Origin: an uncultured Bacteroidia bacterium
GTDB lineage: Bacteria > Bacteroidota > Bacteroidia > Bacteroidales > Prolixibacteraceae
Assembly: GCA_903859795.1 (NCBI GenBank)
Contig: CAIOOC010000771.1
Span: forward strand, 1 to 6,980
DNA length: 6,980 nt
Direction: 5' to 3'
Every line of letters begins with the position of its first letter. Within the stretch, counting starts at the first letter, position 1. The notes under the pieces are model-generated. The model did no database searches. It had not been told where the DNA came from and saw only the letters and a program-made list of their open reading frames with translations. Below, in pieces: positions 1 through 6,674 of this stretch. Made by a program: the position numbers and the translations under genes.

Positions 1-297
1 ATCCTTTTTGACTGTTACCTCCATTTCACCTGATTCCGGGATTGGCGGAGGGGGAGGGAAGGGCATCCCATTTGCAAATTTCGACGAATCTGTAATAGCA
101 AAATTTTTGATAATCTTCAGATCGCTACCCATTTCAAGGCGATGGACCGCTTTATTTATCGCATCATTAACCGAACGGTCGAAAAGTTCATTCCTTATAT
201 TGACTGAATTATTAAACCAGTAGAATTGAACCGCAATTATCCCTAACAGCGAAATTCCCATTAATATAACAAGTCCGACTATAGTACGCTTCTTCAT
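1..297 (-). CDS. Sensor histidine kinase, N-terminal fragment (C-terminus beyond the left edge)
   Basis: An open frame starts with ATG at 297-295 and reads leftward for 99 codons without a stop to base 1. It begins MKKRTIVGLV and has one strong membrane segment at about residues 5-27, followed by QFYWFNNSVNIRNELFDRSV. Membrane segment, QFYW-like residues and a RNELFDxSVNDAI-type helix are typical of the start of Bacteroidota two-component sensor kinases, whose HisKA and ATPase domains would lie beyond the window. Residues 28-99 should be the periplasmic sensor region; it includes five consecutive prolines at 81-85 in the string PPPPPIP. The kinase would pass phosphate to a response regulator, probably encoded nearby outside the window. 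It is divergent from the secreted protein at 449-1252. The family call rests only on the N-terminus, because no catalytic motif is visible. A different single-pass membrane protein is possible but less likely. Confidence 0.75.
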   Translation of the reverse strand, partial: MKKRTIVGLVILMGISLLGIIAVQFYWFNNSVNIRNELFDRSVNDAINKAVHRLEMGSDLKIIKNFAITDSSKFANGMPFPPPPPIPESGEMEVTVKKD

Positions 298-333
298 AAT
301 CCAAAATTAGACAATAATTTAAATGAGTTTTCA

Positions 334-373
334 ACTTTAACTTTACCTTAACACTTTTTTGCAGAACCTTAAC
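334..373. promoter_or_regulatory. Three AC(C/T)TTAAC direct repeats, candidate response-regulator site
   Basis: ACTTTAAC is at 334-341, ACCTTAAC at 345-352 and ACCTTAAC again at 366-373. Start-to-start distances are 11 and 21 bp, close to one and two helical turns, so all three would face the same side of the DNA. Tandem half-sites with about 11-bp spacing are the usual form of OmpR/PhoB-family binding sites. They lie between the divergent kinase and secreted-protein genes. The copy at 366-373 is about 22 bp upstream of the TAnnTTTG box, where a class II activator would contact RNA polymerase. The identity of the regulator is inferred. AT-rich DNA can give such repeats by chance. Confidence 0.45.
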
Positions 374-395
374 TGGAGTTGATTCAAAAACGATC

Positions 396-403
396 TACTT
401 TTG
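396..403 (+). promoter_or_regulatory. Bacteroidota -7 box for the secreted protein gene
   Basis: TACTTTTG matches the Bacteroidota -7 consensus TAnnTTTG exactly. It would start transcription near base 410, leaving a leader of about 40 nt before the ATG at 449. No good -33 TTTG lies 19-21 bp upstream; the bases there read ACTG. A weak -33 element is consistent with a promoter that needs an activator, such as a protein bound at the repeats just upstream. The match is short, so this is a moderate call. Confidence 0.4.
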
Positions 404-448
404 GGTCACAATAAGGATATCAATTAATTCACATTAAAATTAATTCAA

Positions 449-1252
449 ATGAAACGATTGTTAAATCTGCGAAACACGGTTGTTGTGTCAGCATTATTCG
501 TGGGGTTATTGTTCGTAACCTCCTCCTTCTCCTTCGGTCCGGTAGACGATGCACAGCTGGTTGGGGGTGATACCCAAAAGAAGGAACAAAGGTTAAAAGT
601 TACTGTCAGTATGGATGGAAAAGAGACTAAGATTGATACAATCGTTAATCTTCCCGATCAAAATATGATTGACGGACAGGTTGACTCAATGCTCTCAAAA
701 CTTGACAAGGAGGGTGTAAACTGCAAAAAAATCCATCGGATTATGTACAAAGCAGACAAGGGGAGAAGATTTCACAGTTTTGACTCAAAGAATTTTCCGG
801 GTGAGCAGTTCGATATCATGATTGAGAATGGAGATTCAGGGAAATGCTGTAAAAAGAACAAAGTTATTTGTGTTCGGGGTTTTAATAATGAATCCGCTAA
901 TGATGAAGGTGATGAAGATGAACTTATGCCACCTCCTCCTCCGATACCTCCTCACGGAGCCATGATGTTTCATCAGGGTTTTGGTGGTGATCCTTTTGCC
1001 TTCGACACAAAAGATGAATCTGTTGTATCCTATGAAAAGAAGGACATTGGTAACGGTCTGGAACGAATAACTATTGTCAGGAAGAAGCATGACGAACAAC
1101 ATGCAATGAAAGAAGTAAAAGTGCAGGCTGAAATTTTGGATAATGCATTGATTAAGAAGAAGAATGATGAATTCAAGGCTTTAAAGAAATTAAAGGACGA
1201 AGCTGATGCAAAAAAGAAGGAAGCAGAAGCGCAAAAAGAGACTAAGAAATAG
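449..1252 (+). CDS. Secreted protein of unknown function with polyproline segment and charged C-terminal helix
   Basis: I do not recognise this 267-residue family. A signal peptide is clear: MKRLLNLR, then a hydrophobic stretch at about 10-29. There is no lipobox cysteine, so the product is probably periplasmic. Residues 48-66 look like beta strands (RLKVTVSMDGKETKIDTIV). Cysteines are at 92, 133, 134 and 141. An acidic patch at 151-158 (NDEGDEDE) precedes five prolines at 161-165 and a Met/His-containing stretch (PHGAMMFHQGF, 168-178). The last 50 or so residues are Lys/Glu/Ala-rich and likely form a long helix or coiled coil. The gene is divergent from a sensor kinase, and the kinase sensor region carries the same PPPPPIP string. 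A role as periplasmic partner or output of that kinase, in the manner of CpxP, is inferred; the sequence shows no LTxxQ motif of the CpxP/Spy family. The ATG at 449 is chosen because the signal peptide follows immediately. Confidence 0.8.
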   Translation: MKRLLNLRNTVVVSALFVGLLFVTSSFSFGPVDDAQLVGGDTQKKEQRLKVTVSMDGKETKIDTIVNLPDQNMIDGQVDSMLSKLDKEGVNCKKIHRIMYKADKGRRFHSFDSKNFPGEQFDIMIENGDSGKCCKKNKVICVRGFNNESANDEGDEDELMPPPPPIPPHGAMMFHQGFGGDPFAFDTKDESVVSYEKKDIGNGLERITIVRKKHDEQHAMKEVKVQAEILDNALIKKKNDEFKALKKLKDEADAKKKEAEAQKETKK

Positions 1253-1256
1253 GTTA

Positions 1257-1294
1257 AAATAAAAAAGGTGGATCTTATTCCACCTTTTTTATTT
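1257..1294. terminator. Bidirectional intrinsic terminator between convergent genes
   Basis: Bases 1257-1272 pair perfectly with 1279-1294 as a 16-bp stem around a 6-nt loop (TCTTAT). The stem core is GGTGGA/TCCACC, flanked by an A-run on the left arm and a T-run on the right, so a U-tract follows the core in either direction. It lies 4 bp after the stop of the secreted protein gene and 15 bp after the stop of the convergent oxidoreductase, and can end both transcripts. Confidence 0.9.
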
Positions 1295-1309
1295 AATTCT
1301 AACTTATAC

Positions 1310-2791
1310 TTATGCCGGCATTTCAGGTAATGACCATGGTGCCCGGTAAGTGTGTTTAATCAATTCGGCTGCATAGGCCTTTGCATTGATCGGATCGGTA
1401 TACGTTTTGTTGAAGGTTGGATGACCATCATGGATTTCGAATTTATCTTCAAGGACAGTTTTGATAACTTCACTGTCTTTAAGATTTGTGAATTCCATTT
1501 TAGGACCGTCCCAGTTCAGTACTTTATCCAACGACTGAAGCCGGACTGCCAAAACTCCCATAACTACCATTTCGTTAAACGGTCCTGACTCGCTGAAATC
1601 AGAGGCTGTTTTCACGCGTGTTGCAGGTGATTCCTTAGCGGCGCGAACCCAATCCATTTCATGTGATAGTTCAACACGACGACGGAATTTCGGAGCCTCA
1701 GGTTTACGACCTGACAATAACCAAGGGTTAACGCCATAACAGCCGCAAATTAATTTATCTTTGGTTCCGTGGAAAATAACACCACCGCCTGAATCGTTAG
1801 GATCTCTTCCTTCCGGCCAACCTTCAGGAAGCATTGGTTTAATTCCACCGTCATACCATAAAACTTCAACTTTAGGAAGTTTAATCTTAAAGTCTTTTGG
1901 TTTTACCCTTTCAGGAAAAGTTAGGCAAACAGACTGGGCAGTAGGAGCGCAATCTGTAAGAAGCATGGTAGAATTGCCCTGAGCATGAATTGGATACCCT
2001 AATTTAAGACCGGTAAATACAGGATGTAAGATATGGCAAGCCATGTCGCCTAATGCACCTGTTCCAAAATCCCACCATCCGCGCCAGTTCCATGGATGAT
2101 AAAGTTCATTGTACATCCTTTTTTTCGCTGGTCCGATAAAAAGATCCCAATCTAATGTTTCAGGAACCCACTGACCATTTTTAGGAGTATTTAAACCCTG
2201 AGGCCAGATAGGACGGTCTGTAAATGCCTCAACTTTGGTGATCTCACCGATTTCACCATTTGCAATCCATTCGCAGGTCAGGTTAACACCTTCCTGAGAT
2301 GAGCCCTGGTTACCCATTTGTGTAGCAACCTGGTATTTTGCAGCAAGCTTAGTCAGCAACCTGGATTCATAAACTGTATGCGTAAGTGGTTTCTGGCAAT
2401 ATACGTGCTTGCCCAATGTGATTGCATGTGATGCGATAATGGCGTGAGTGTGGTCAGCAGTGGCGATCACAACGCCATCAATAGATTTTCCCAGTTCATC
2501 GTACATCACTCTCCAGTCTTTGTACATTTTGGCGCCAGGGAATTCTTTAAACGTTTTTTCGGAATACTTCCAGTCAACATCACATAAACCCACGATGTTT
2601 TCCGATTTAAGATTCTTAATATTGCCATGACCCATTCCACCGATACCGACACCTGCGATATTCATTTTATCGCTGGGGGCACGGTGACCAAGGCCTGCAA
2701 TAGTGGTTGAAGGTACAATTGTGATCGCGGCTGCAGCAGCTGCACCGGTTCCCAGAAATCCCCTTCTCGAAACTTTGTTGTTTTCTTTCAT
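1310..2791 (-). CDS. Tat-exported Gfo/Idh/MocA family oxidoreductase
   Basis: Predicted NAD(P)-dependent oxidoreductase of 493 residues, probably acting on a sugar, polyol or glycoside outside the cytoplasm. The N-terminus has a twin-arginine signal (SRRGFLG, residues 8-14) and an alanine-rich hydrophobic segment, so it should be exported folded with its cofactor. A Rossmann fold begins near residue 44 with GVGIGGMG (47-54), and D71 in GLCDVD ends the second strand. CQKP at 132-135 replaces the usual EKP and keeps lysine 134; D249 and H253 in GDMACH fit the family's catalytic region. The C-terminal half matches the long secreted members common in Bacteroidota and Planctomycetota. The substrate cannot be read from sequence; some relatives (GH109) are NAD-dependent glycosidases. 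An in-frame ATG at 2869-2867 would add 26 residues before the Tat signal. I prefer 2791 because the twin arginines then lie at residues 9-10, as usual. It is convergent with the gene on its left. Confidence 0.9.
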   Translation of the reverse strand: MKENNKVSRRGFLGTGAAAAAAITIVPSTTIAGLGHRAPSDKMNIAGVGIGGMGHGNIKNLKSENIVGLCDVDWKYSEKTFKEFPGAKMYKDWRVMYDELGKSIDGVVIATADHTHAIIASHAITLGKHVYCQKPLTHTVYESRLLTKLAAKYQVATQMGNQGSSQEGVNLTCEWIANGEIGEITKVEAFTDRPIWPQGLNTPKNGQWVPETLDWDLFIGPAKKRMYNELYHPWNWRGWWDFGTGALGDMACHILHPVFTGLKLGYPIHAQGNSTMLLTDCAPTAQSVCLTFPERVKPKDFKIKLPKVEVLWYDGGIKPMLPEGWPEGRDPNDSGGGVIFHGTKDKLICGCYGVNPWLLSGRKPEAPKFRRRVELSHEMDWVRAAKESPATRVKTASDFSESGPFNEMVVMGVLAVRLQSLDKVLNWDGPKMEFTNLKDSEVIKTVLEDKFEIHDGHPTFNKTYTDPINAKAYAAELIKHTYRAPWSLPEMPA

Positions 2792-2926
2792 CCGTAAATA
2801 ATTTGTTTTTTTAAGGTCGGATGGAGCTCGCATGTGAGATTTGCATCCGTGGTTTTGTTTAGCGAACATGCTCGTTTAATCGTGATAAATAAATCTTATA
2901 AAGTTTGATGGTTTGTATTTGACTGC

Positions 2927-2958
2927 TAAAGATATTGGTTATTGACGATATCCACAAA
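2927..2958 (-). promoter_or_regulatory. Bacteroidota-type promoter for the Gfo/Idh/MocA gene
   Basis: Read on the minus strand, TTTG at 2958-2955 is followed after exactly 20 bp by TATCTTTA at 2934-2927. This matches the Bacteroidota consensus TTTG-N19-21-TAnnTTTG except for the last base. Transcription would start near 2920, giving a leader of about 130 nt to the ATG at 2791. Within the spacer lies a dyad, GATATTG at 2931-2937 against CGATATC at 2946-2952 (6 of 7 pairs), which could bind a repressor. Confidence 0.6.
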
Positions 2959-3061
2959 TTTTCACCGGTTTTATTATGCTTTATTTAATATCAACCTGAC
3001 AATCATTTTTTTATTTTTTAATATTTTGAGCAATAGATATTTGAAGATGTTTTATTCAGTC

Positions 3062-4090
3062 TTATGGGTTTTCAGTAATGTATATTTTTACAGGTAAATG
3101 GTCACTTACTCCTCCATGATATACCGGTCCCATGTAAGTTCTGAAAGGTTTCTTTCCCAGATATCCCGGATCCGGCTCCAATAAGAAATTGAAATTGCAG
3201 ATTCCCCCTTCATTTGGAAGTATCCTTAGTGCTTTATTGGTTAATAAATTCCGTGAGCAAATCATTTGATCGAAAATTTCCCACTGGCCTGCGTTCCGGA
3301 TGGTGCCTTCAGCATACCTGGTCCATAGATTTGAAAGGTTTATAAGAAATAAACTATTTGTGTTACCGGGATAAGGGAGAGCTTTAAGGGTTGAGATGAA
3401 GCATTTTTCATCCGGCGTCGCATTAAAATCACCCATTATCAGTATGTTGGTTTGCAGATCCTTTTTCATAAGTGAGTCAACACTTGACCTGAGTATTGCT
3501 GCTGCAATATTTCTTTTCTCCCTTGTTTCAATGTAACCTCCGCTTCGCGATGGCCAATGGTTGACGAAAAAATGTATCTTTTCTTTTCCCAATAATCCGG
3601 TAAAATGGAGGATATCTCTTGATTTAAACGCTTCCTTTCCGGAATCTGAAACCTGAATAAACTCATAATCAACTGGTTTTATACGATCCTTGCGATAGAG
3701 CAGTGCCACATCGATTCCTCTTGGATCGGGTGACTCTTTATGAATGATGCCATAGGAACCTTTATAAAGAGGAGTTTGACTGACAAGCTGCTCGATTACC
3801 CAACGATTTTCGACTTCAGCAAGCCCGATCAGATCCGGGAATTGACCTTCCCCGGCCGTGATCAGCGATTTGTAGATCATCTTCAACTTATTCTCAAATC
3901 GTTGACGAGTCCAGTGATGGTTGTTCTGCGGGGTAAACTCTTCATCCGAAGTTGCCGGATCATCTGTGGTATCAAAGAGATTCTCAACATTGTAGAAAAT
4001 TACCGTATATCTTCTTTGAGCGGCAACAGGAGTTGGTTGAATCAGATATGCTGACAAAATAATTAGGATCCATTTTAGCTTTTGAGACAT
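3062..4090 (-). CDS. Secreted endonuclease/exonuclease/phosphatase family hydrolase
   Basis: A 342-residue protein with a signal peptide (hydrophobic residues 6-24, probable cleavage after VAAQ at about 25) and one complete EEP domain (DNase I / exonuclease III fold). The metal and catalytic motifs appear in family order: N34 in FYNVENLFD, E92 in GLAEVEN, D127 in RGIDVALLY, N177-H178 in VNHWPSR, D221 and N223 in GDFNA, and D330-H331 in SDHLPV. All key residues are present, so it should be an active Mg-dependent phosphoesterase outside the cytoplasm. The substrate could be DNA, RNA or a phosphorylated small molecule; sequence alone does not decide. It starts 42 bp after the stop of the FISUMP lipoprotein gene, with no terminator between, so co-transcription is possible. 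Residues after 260 (AEGTIRNAGQWEIFDQM, then an NFNFLLEPDPGYLGKKPFRTY segment) are typical of the Bacteroidota secreted subgroup. No terminator was found after it. Confidence 0.92.
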   Translation of the reverse strand: MSQKLKWILIILSAYLIQPTPVAAQRRYTVIFYNVENLFDTTDDPATSDEEFTPQNNHHWTRQRFENKLKMIYKSLITAGEGQFPDLIGLAEVENRWVIEQLVSQTPLYKGSYGIIHKESPDPRGIDVALLYRKDRIKPVDYEFIQVSDSGKEAFKSRDILHFTGLLGKEKIHFFVNHWPSRSGGYIETREKRNIAAAILRSSVDSLMKKDLQTNILIMGDFNATPDEKCFISTLKALPYPGNTNSLFLINLSNLWTRYAEGTIRNAGQWEIFDQMICSRNLLTNKALRILPNEGGICNFNFLLEPDPGYLGKKPFRTYMGPVYHGGVSDHLPVKIYITENP

Positions 4091-4132
4091 GAAGGATTTA
4101 GTTTTAATATCTTAAAGAGTATACAAGAAGTT

Positions 4133-4891
4133 TTAATCCTTAACACAACGGACTGAAAACCCTTCATACATTAGGCCTACAGACATACCACCGTAGTTAG
4201 AGCCTGTAGATAATAAGAAACTTTCGGCATTACCCTGCAATGTTGCAGTGCTACTCCACCAGTTGCCATAGAGATCTATATAAAGGAATAAGGCGATATT
4301 ATCCCCTACGTCAGCACTACGGCAGCCACCTGGCAGAGCTGTAAATCCGCTCGAATTAGATGAAACAATGGTTGGAATTGGCCAATGAATGCTACCGGTT
4401 TCTTTTAAATTACCTCCTGCAAAGCTTGCCCCACCACAGTAATCGATCAATGTTGTCCACTCAGAAGTAGAAGGTACATGCCAACCCGAAGGACAAACTC
4501 CTCTGGAATCAGTTACCGCATACCATGTATATAGCCTTCCATAATCAGCGACATTACTCTCTTTTCCTGCATATGCCCATTGATATTTTGGTGCGCTTTC
4601 ACCGGCTATCATGAGTGTGGCGGGAGTTGTCGTTCCAATTAATTCACCATTTTTATATTTGGTGGATTTCAGGTTCTCTGCCATCCATACCTGGGTCCCA
4701 ATTGCAACGGTTTTATAGTTATTATTCTCAACATCCTTAATTGATCCATAAGTAATAGAAGAATTGAAAGTTATGTTCTTGTTTTCCTCATTATTCTCAA
4801 CTTTAACAGTTTTCTTACAACTGTATGAAATTATCAATACCAAACTCAGTGCTACCAGCAATGGAGTTCGAAGAAGAAGTTTTTTTTTCAT
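4133..4891 (-). CDS. Lipoprotein with FISUMP domain (Fibrobacter succinogenes major paralogous domain)
   Basis: A 252-residue predicted lipoprotein: MKKKLLLRTPLLVALSL, then ISYSC with the acylated cysteine at 25. After a low-complexity Asn/Glu linker (about 31-40) comes one FISUMP domain filling residues 50-252. Its hallmarks are clear: IGTQVWMAENLK (64-75), YGRLYTWYAV (117-126), CPSGWHVPSTSEW (133-145), SGFTALPGGCRS (181-192), WWSSTA (211-216) and the terminal FSVRCVKD. Four domain cysteines (133, 152, 190, 249) could form disulfides outside the cell. The family is abundant on the surface of Bacteroidota and Fibrobacter, and its biochemical role is unknown. The -3 position of the lipobox is serine instead of leucine, which relaxed Bacteroidota lipoboxes allow. 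It lies 42 bp upstream of the secreted EEP hydrolase and may share its transcript. The 254-bp region upstream shows no convincing promoter; TATATTTA at 4988-4981 (minus strand) is a weak -7 candidate without a -33 partner. Confidence 0.93.
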   Translation of the reverse strand: MKKKLLLRTPLLVALSLVLIISYSCKKTVKVENNEENKNITFNSSITYGSIKDVENNNYKTVAIGTQVWMAENLKSTKYKNGELIGTTTPATLMIAGESAPKYQWAYAGKESNVADYGRLYTWYAVTDSRGVCPSGWHVPSTSEWTTLIDYCGGASFAGGNLKETGSIHWPIPTIVSSNSSGFTALPGGCRSADVGDNIALFLYIDLYGNWWSSTATLQGNAESFLLSTGSNYGGMSVGLMYEGFSVRCVKD

Positions 4892-4991
4892 GACAATTCA
4901 CATTTAAACTTGGTGGATAAAACCTGATAAATACAAAATGCTTTTTATATCAATTTAATGGGTAAACCATTGAACAGATGTATAAATATAC

Positions 4992-5022
4992 AAAAAAGCG
5001 ATTGAATTAATTCGATCGTTTT
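4992..5022 (-). terminator. Near-palindrome with T-run, candidate terminator after the beta-helix gene
   Basis: Bases 4995-5022 form a 28-bp near-palindrome centred on GAATTAATTC, with 12 of 14 pairs complementary (exceptions 5003/5014 and 4998/5019). Read leftward, the downstream arm runs directly into six T (4997-4992), as in an intrinsic terminator. It lies about 124 nt after the stop at 5146, which is rather far. The stem is AT-rich, and a zero-spacer palindrome is also what a dimeric DNA-binding protein would bind. It could therefore be an operator for the FISUMP gene about 100 bp further on. Confidence 0.4.
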
Positions 5023-5145
5023 GGATAATTATTGGGAAAAGAAAATCGGGAGCAGGGTTTCCTGGAAGTAGTTTAATAAGCGAAAACGGTCTGATAAAAC
5101 CCTGATGAGTAATCGTTCACAAATAGCAAAAAATCAATTCAGATC

Positions 5146-6570
5146 TTAATTTTTTCTCTCAACCCGTTCGTAAGCACCAAGGTCAGGTCCATCATCACTG
5201 ATCCTGCTTTGATCTTTCAGATCGACGGGATACGTTTTGGCGTAATCCAGCTTCCCATAATCTTTGGCAATCGAAAGGGTGTCCAACTCCAAATTTCCAT
5301 CATATGGGCTCTTAAAACGGGGGTTCACATTTCTGATGATTCCAACGAACCTGTTCTGATCTGTAATCTTGAATGTATCAGATACTTGTATCAGGGTTCT
5401 GTCAAACAGGTAGTTTGTTTCACCCTTATTATCCATCGATATTAGTAGTTCATTCACACGATTTCCAGTAATAATACAATTTCCAAAAATAGCCTGCTTA
5501 AGATCACCTACATATTTTACACCGCTTTTTGTATCGACCAGGTAATTGGAAAGAAACATTGTTTCGGTTGTTCTGATTCCTGTGGCAATATCATTATAAT
5601 AATTGGCAAAGGTAGTGTGATAGAATTGGTAGTCGCCGCCAAGTAGAAGGGCTGTATTATAGTATCTTACATTTGAGATAACACAATTATAGGCTAGAAT
5701 TTTGGATTTCATAGCCCATATTCCCGACCAGCTCATATTTTCAATGCGTGTATTTGAGAGTTCAACGGAAGCGTAGCCGTTGTGTTCAATAGTCCCCACC
5801 TGCAATCCGATATTGGCATTTTTGATTTTTGCGAAGTTGATAATATCATCGTGACTGCCAGAACATAGAATTATTCCATTCCACTGATCAGGTATATTAT
5901 AATAACCCGGTTCAAGGCGATCACCCTTAAATTCAACAGGTTCCTCAAAAGTACCTGAAACGTTCAAATTGCCCTTGATAACCAGCCCGGCATTCTTATG
6001 AAAATAGACAGAAGTGCCTGCTTCGATATTCAATGTTTGTCCGGAGTCTACAACAGCCTCACTGTAAACGAGATATGGGCGATCTTTTGTCCAGATTGAG
6101 GTTTTTATTTTGCTCGAATTAATCATAACAAAATCCTGCCCCCAGGCTCGAAGCAATACCTTTTGCTCAATATTATTGACCCGGAACATTATGGAATCTT
6201 CAGTAATGAGGGGGCCGCTTTTTCCTGTCTTCCCAAGTGTAGCCTCGATGAATATAAAAATACTGTCTTGTGGTGGTATTGAAATGTTATAAGTTTCATT
6301 GGCAACTTCGCCGTTTACATTCAAACGAAAACCATTCTGACTACCTCCGGCAAGAACAACTGATGAAATGACAATATTTTCGTTGGTTTGATTTGTGACC
6401 CTAAGGTTTTTTGTAGGTGAGCTAATCGAAGTAAAGATAGTGTCAAACGTAATAATAGTGGATGAGAAATGTAGAACCTTATCAGAGGAGGAATTTAGTT
6501 TCTCTTTTTGACAGGCGTAAAGGAATACAGCAGCTGCCAGCAGGATCAATATTTTAGTTAGGCACTTCAT
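5146..6570 (-). CDS. Lipoprotein with Ig-like region and right-handed beta-helix
   Basis: A 474-residue predicted lipoprotein with lipobox LYAC and acylated cysteine 20. Residues about 31-145 look like an Ig-like beta sandwich (FDTIFTSISSPTKNLRVTNQ, 42-61, then IVISSVVLAGG). From about 165 to 400, short strand-turn repeats rich in Asn, Ile and Val (ETLNIEAGTSV-like rungs, LVIKGNLNVSGT at 196-207, then NTRIENMSWSG and NCVISNVRYYN) fit a right-handed parallel beta-helix of the pectate-lyase-like fold. The C-terminus has DDGPDLGAYER (459-469), the DxGAYE signature that often closes such helices in Bacteroidota. No lyase catalytic residues can be assigned, so it may bind polysaccharide or be structural instead of enzymatic. 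The gene follows the sodium:solute symporter gene by 104 bp on the same strand, an arrangement I recall from other Bacteroidales. It has its own promoter-like box. Function is unknown. Confidence 0.85.
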   Translation of the reverse strand: MKCLTKILILLAAAVFLYACQKEKLNSSSDKVLHFSSTIITFDTIFTSISSPTKNLRVTNQTNENIVISSVVLAGGSQNGFRLNVNGEVANETYNISIPPQDSIFIFIEATLGKTGKSGPLITEDSIMFRVNNIEQKVLLRAWGQDFVMINSSKIKTSIWTKDRPYLVYSEAVVDSGQTLNIEAGTSVYFHKNAGLVIKGNLNVSGTFEEPVEFKGDRLEPGYYNIPDQWNGIILCSGSHDDIINFAKIKNANIGLQVGTIEHNGYASVELSNTRIENMSWSGIWAMKSKILAYNCVISNVRYYNTALLLGGDYQFYHTTFANYYNDIATGIRTTETMFLSNYLVDTKSGVKYVGDLKQAIFGNCIITGNRVNELLISMDNKGETNYLFDRTLIQVSDTFKITDQNRFVGIIRNVNPRFKSPYDGNLELDTLSIAKDYGKLDYAKTYPVDLKDQSRISDDGPDLGAYERVERKN

Positions 6571-6636
6571 GTCAGATCGTCAGTTGATTACATTGGTTCT
6601 GTTTTATTATTGAATAATGTGTCAAACTTAACTATT

Positions 6637-6644
6637 CAAAGATA
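6637..6644 (-). promoter_or_regulatory. Bacteroidota -7 box for the beta-helix lipoprotein gene
   Basis: On the minus strand TATCTTTG matches TAnnTTTG exactly. Transcription would start near 6630, leaving about 60 nt before the ATG at 6570. The -33 region about 20 bp upstream reads TTAAG instead of TTTG, so the promoter is probably weak or activated. It would let the lipoprotein be transcribed apart from the upstream symporter gene. Confidence 0.5.
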
Positions 6645-6674
6645 CAACATAATTCTTAAATTTCTTAACTTTTT

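Noticed and set aside
8..223. Plus-strand open frame of 71 codons
   Set aside because: It lies antisense to the histidine kinase N-terminus, which has a clear membrane segment and family motif; the plus-strand translation has no signal of a real protein.
836..1102. Minus-strand open frame of 88 codons
   Set aside because: It is antisense to the secreted protein, whose signal peptide, composition and terminator support the plus strand.
3005..3020. T-rich run after the EEP gene
   Set aside because: The T-run is on the plus strand and no stable hairpin precedes it, so it does not terminate the leftward transcript.
3740..4054. Plus-strand open frame of 104 codons
   Set aside because: It is antisense to the EEP hydrolase, where all catalytic motifs are in the minus-strand frame.
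5053..5104. Inverted repeat CAGGGTTT / AAACCCTG
   Set aside because: Only 8 bp with a 36-nt loop and no T-run after it; too weak to call a terminator or operator.
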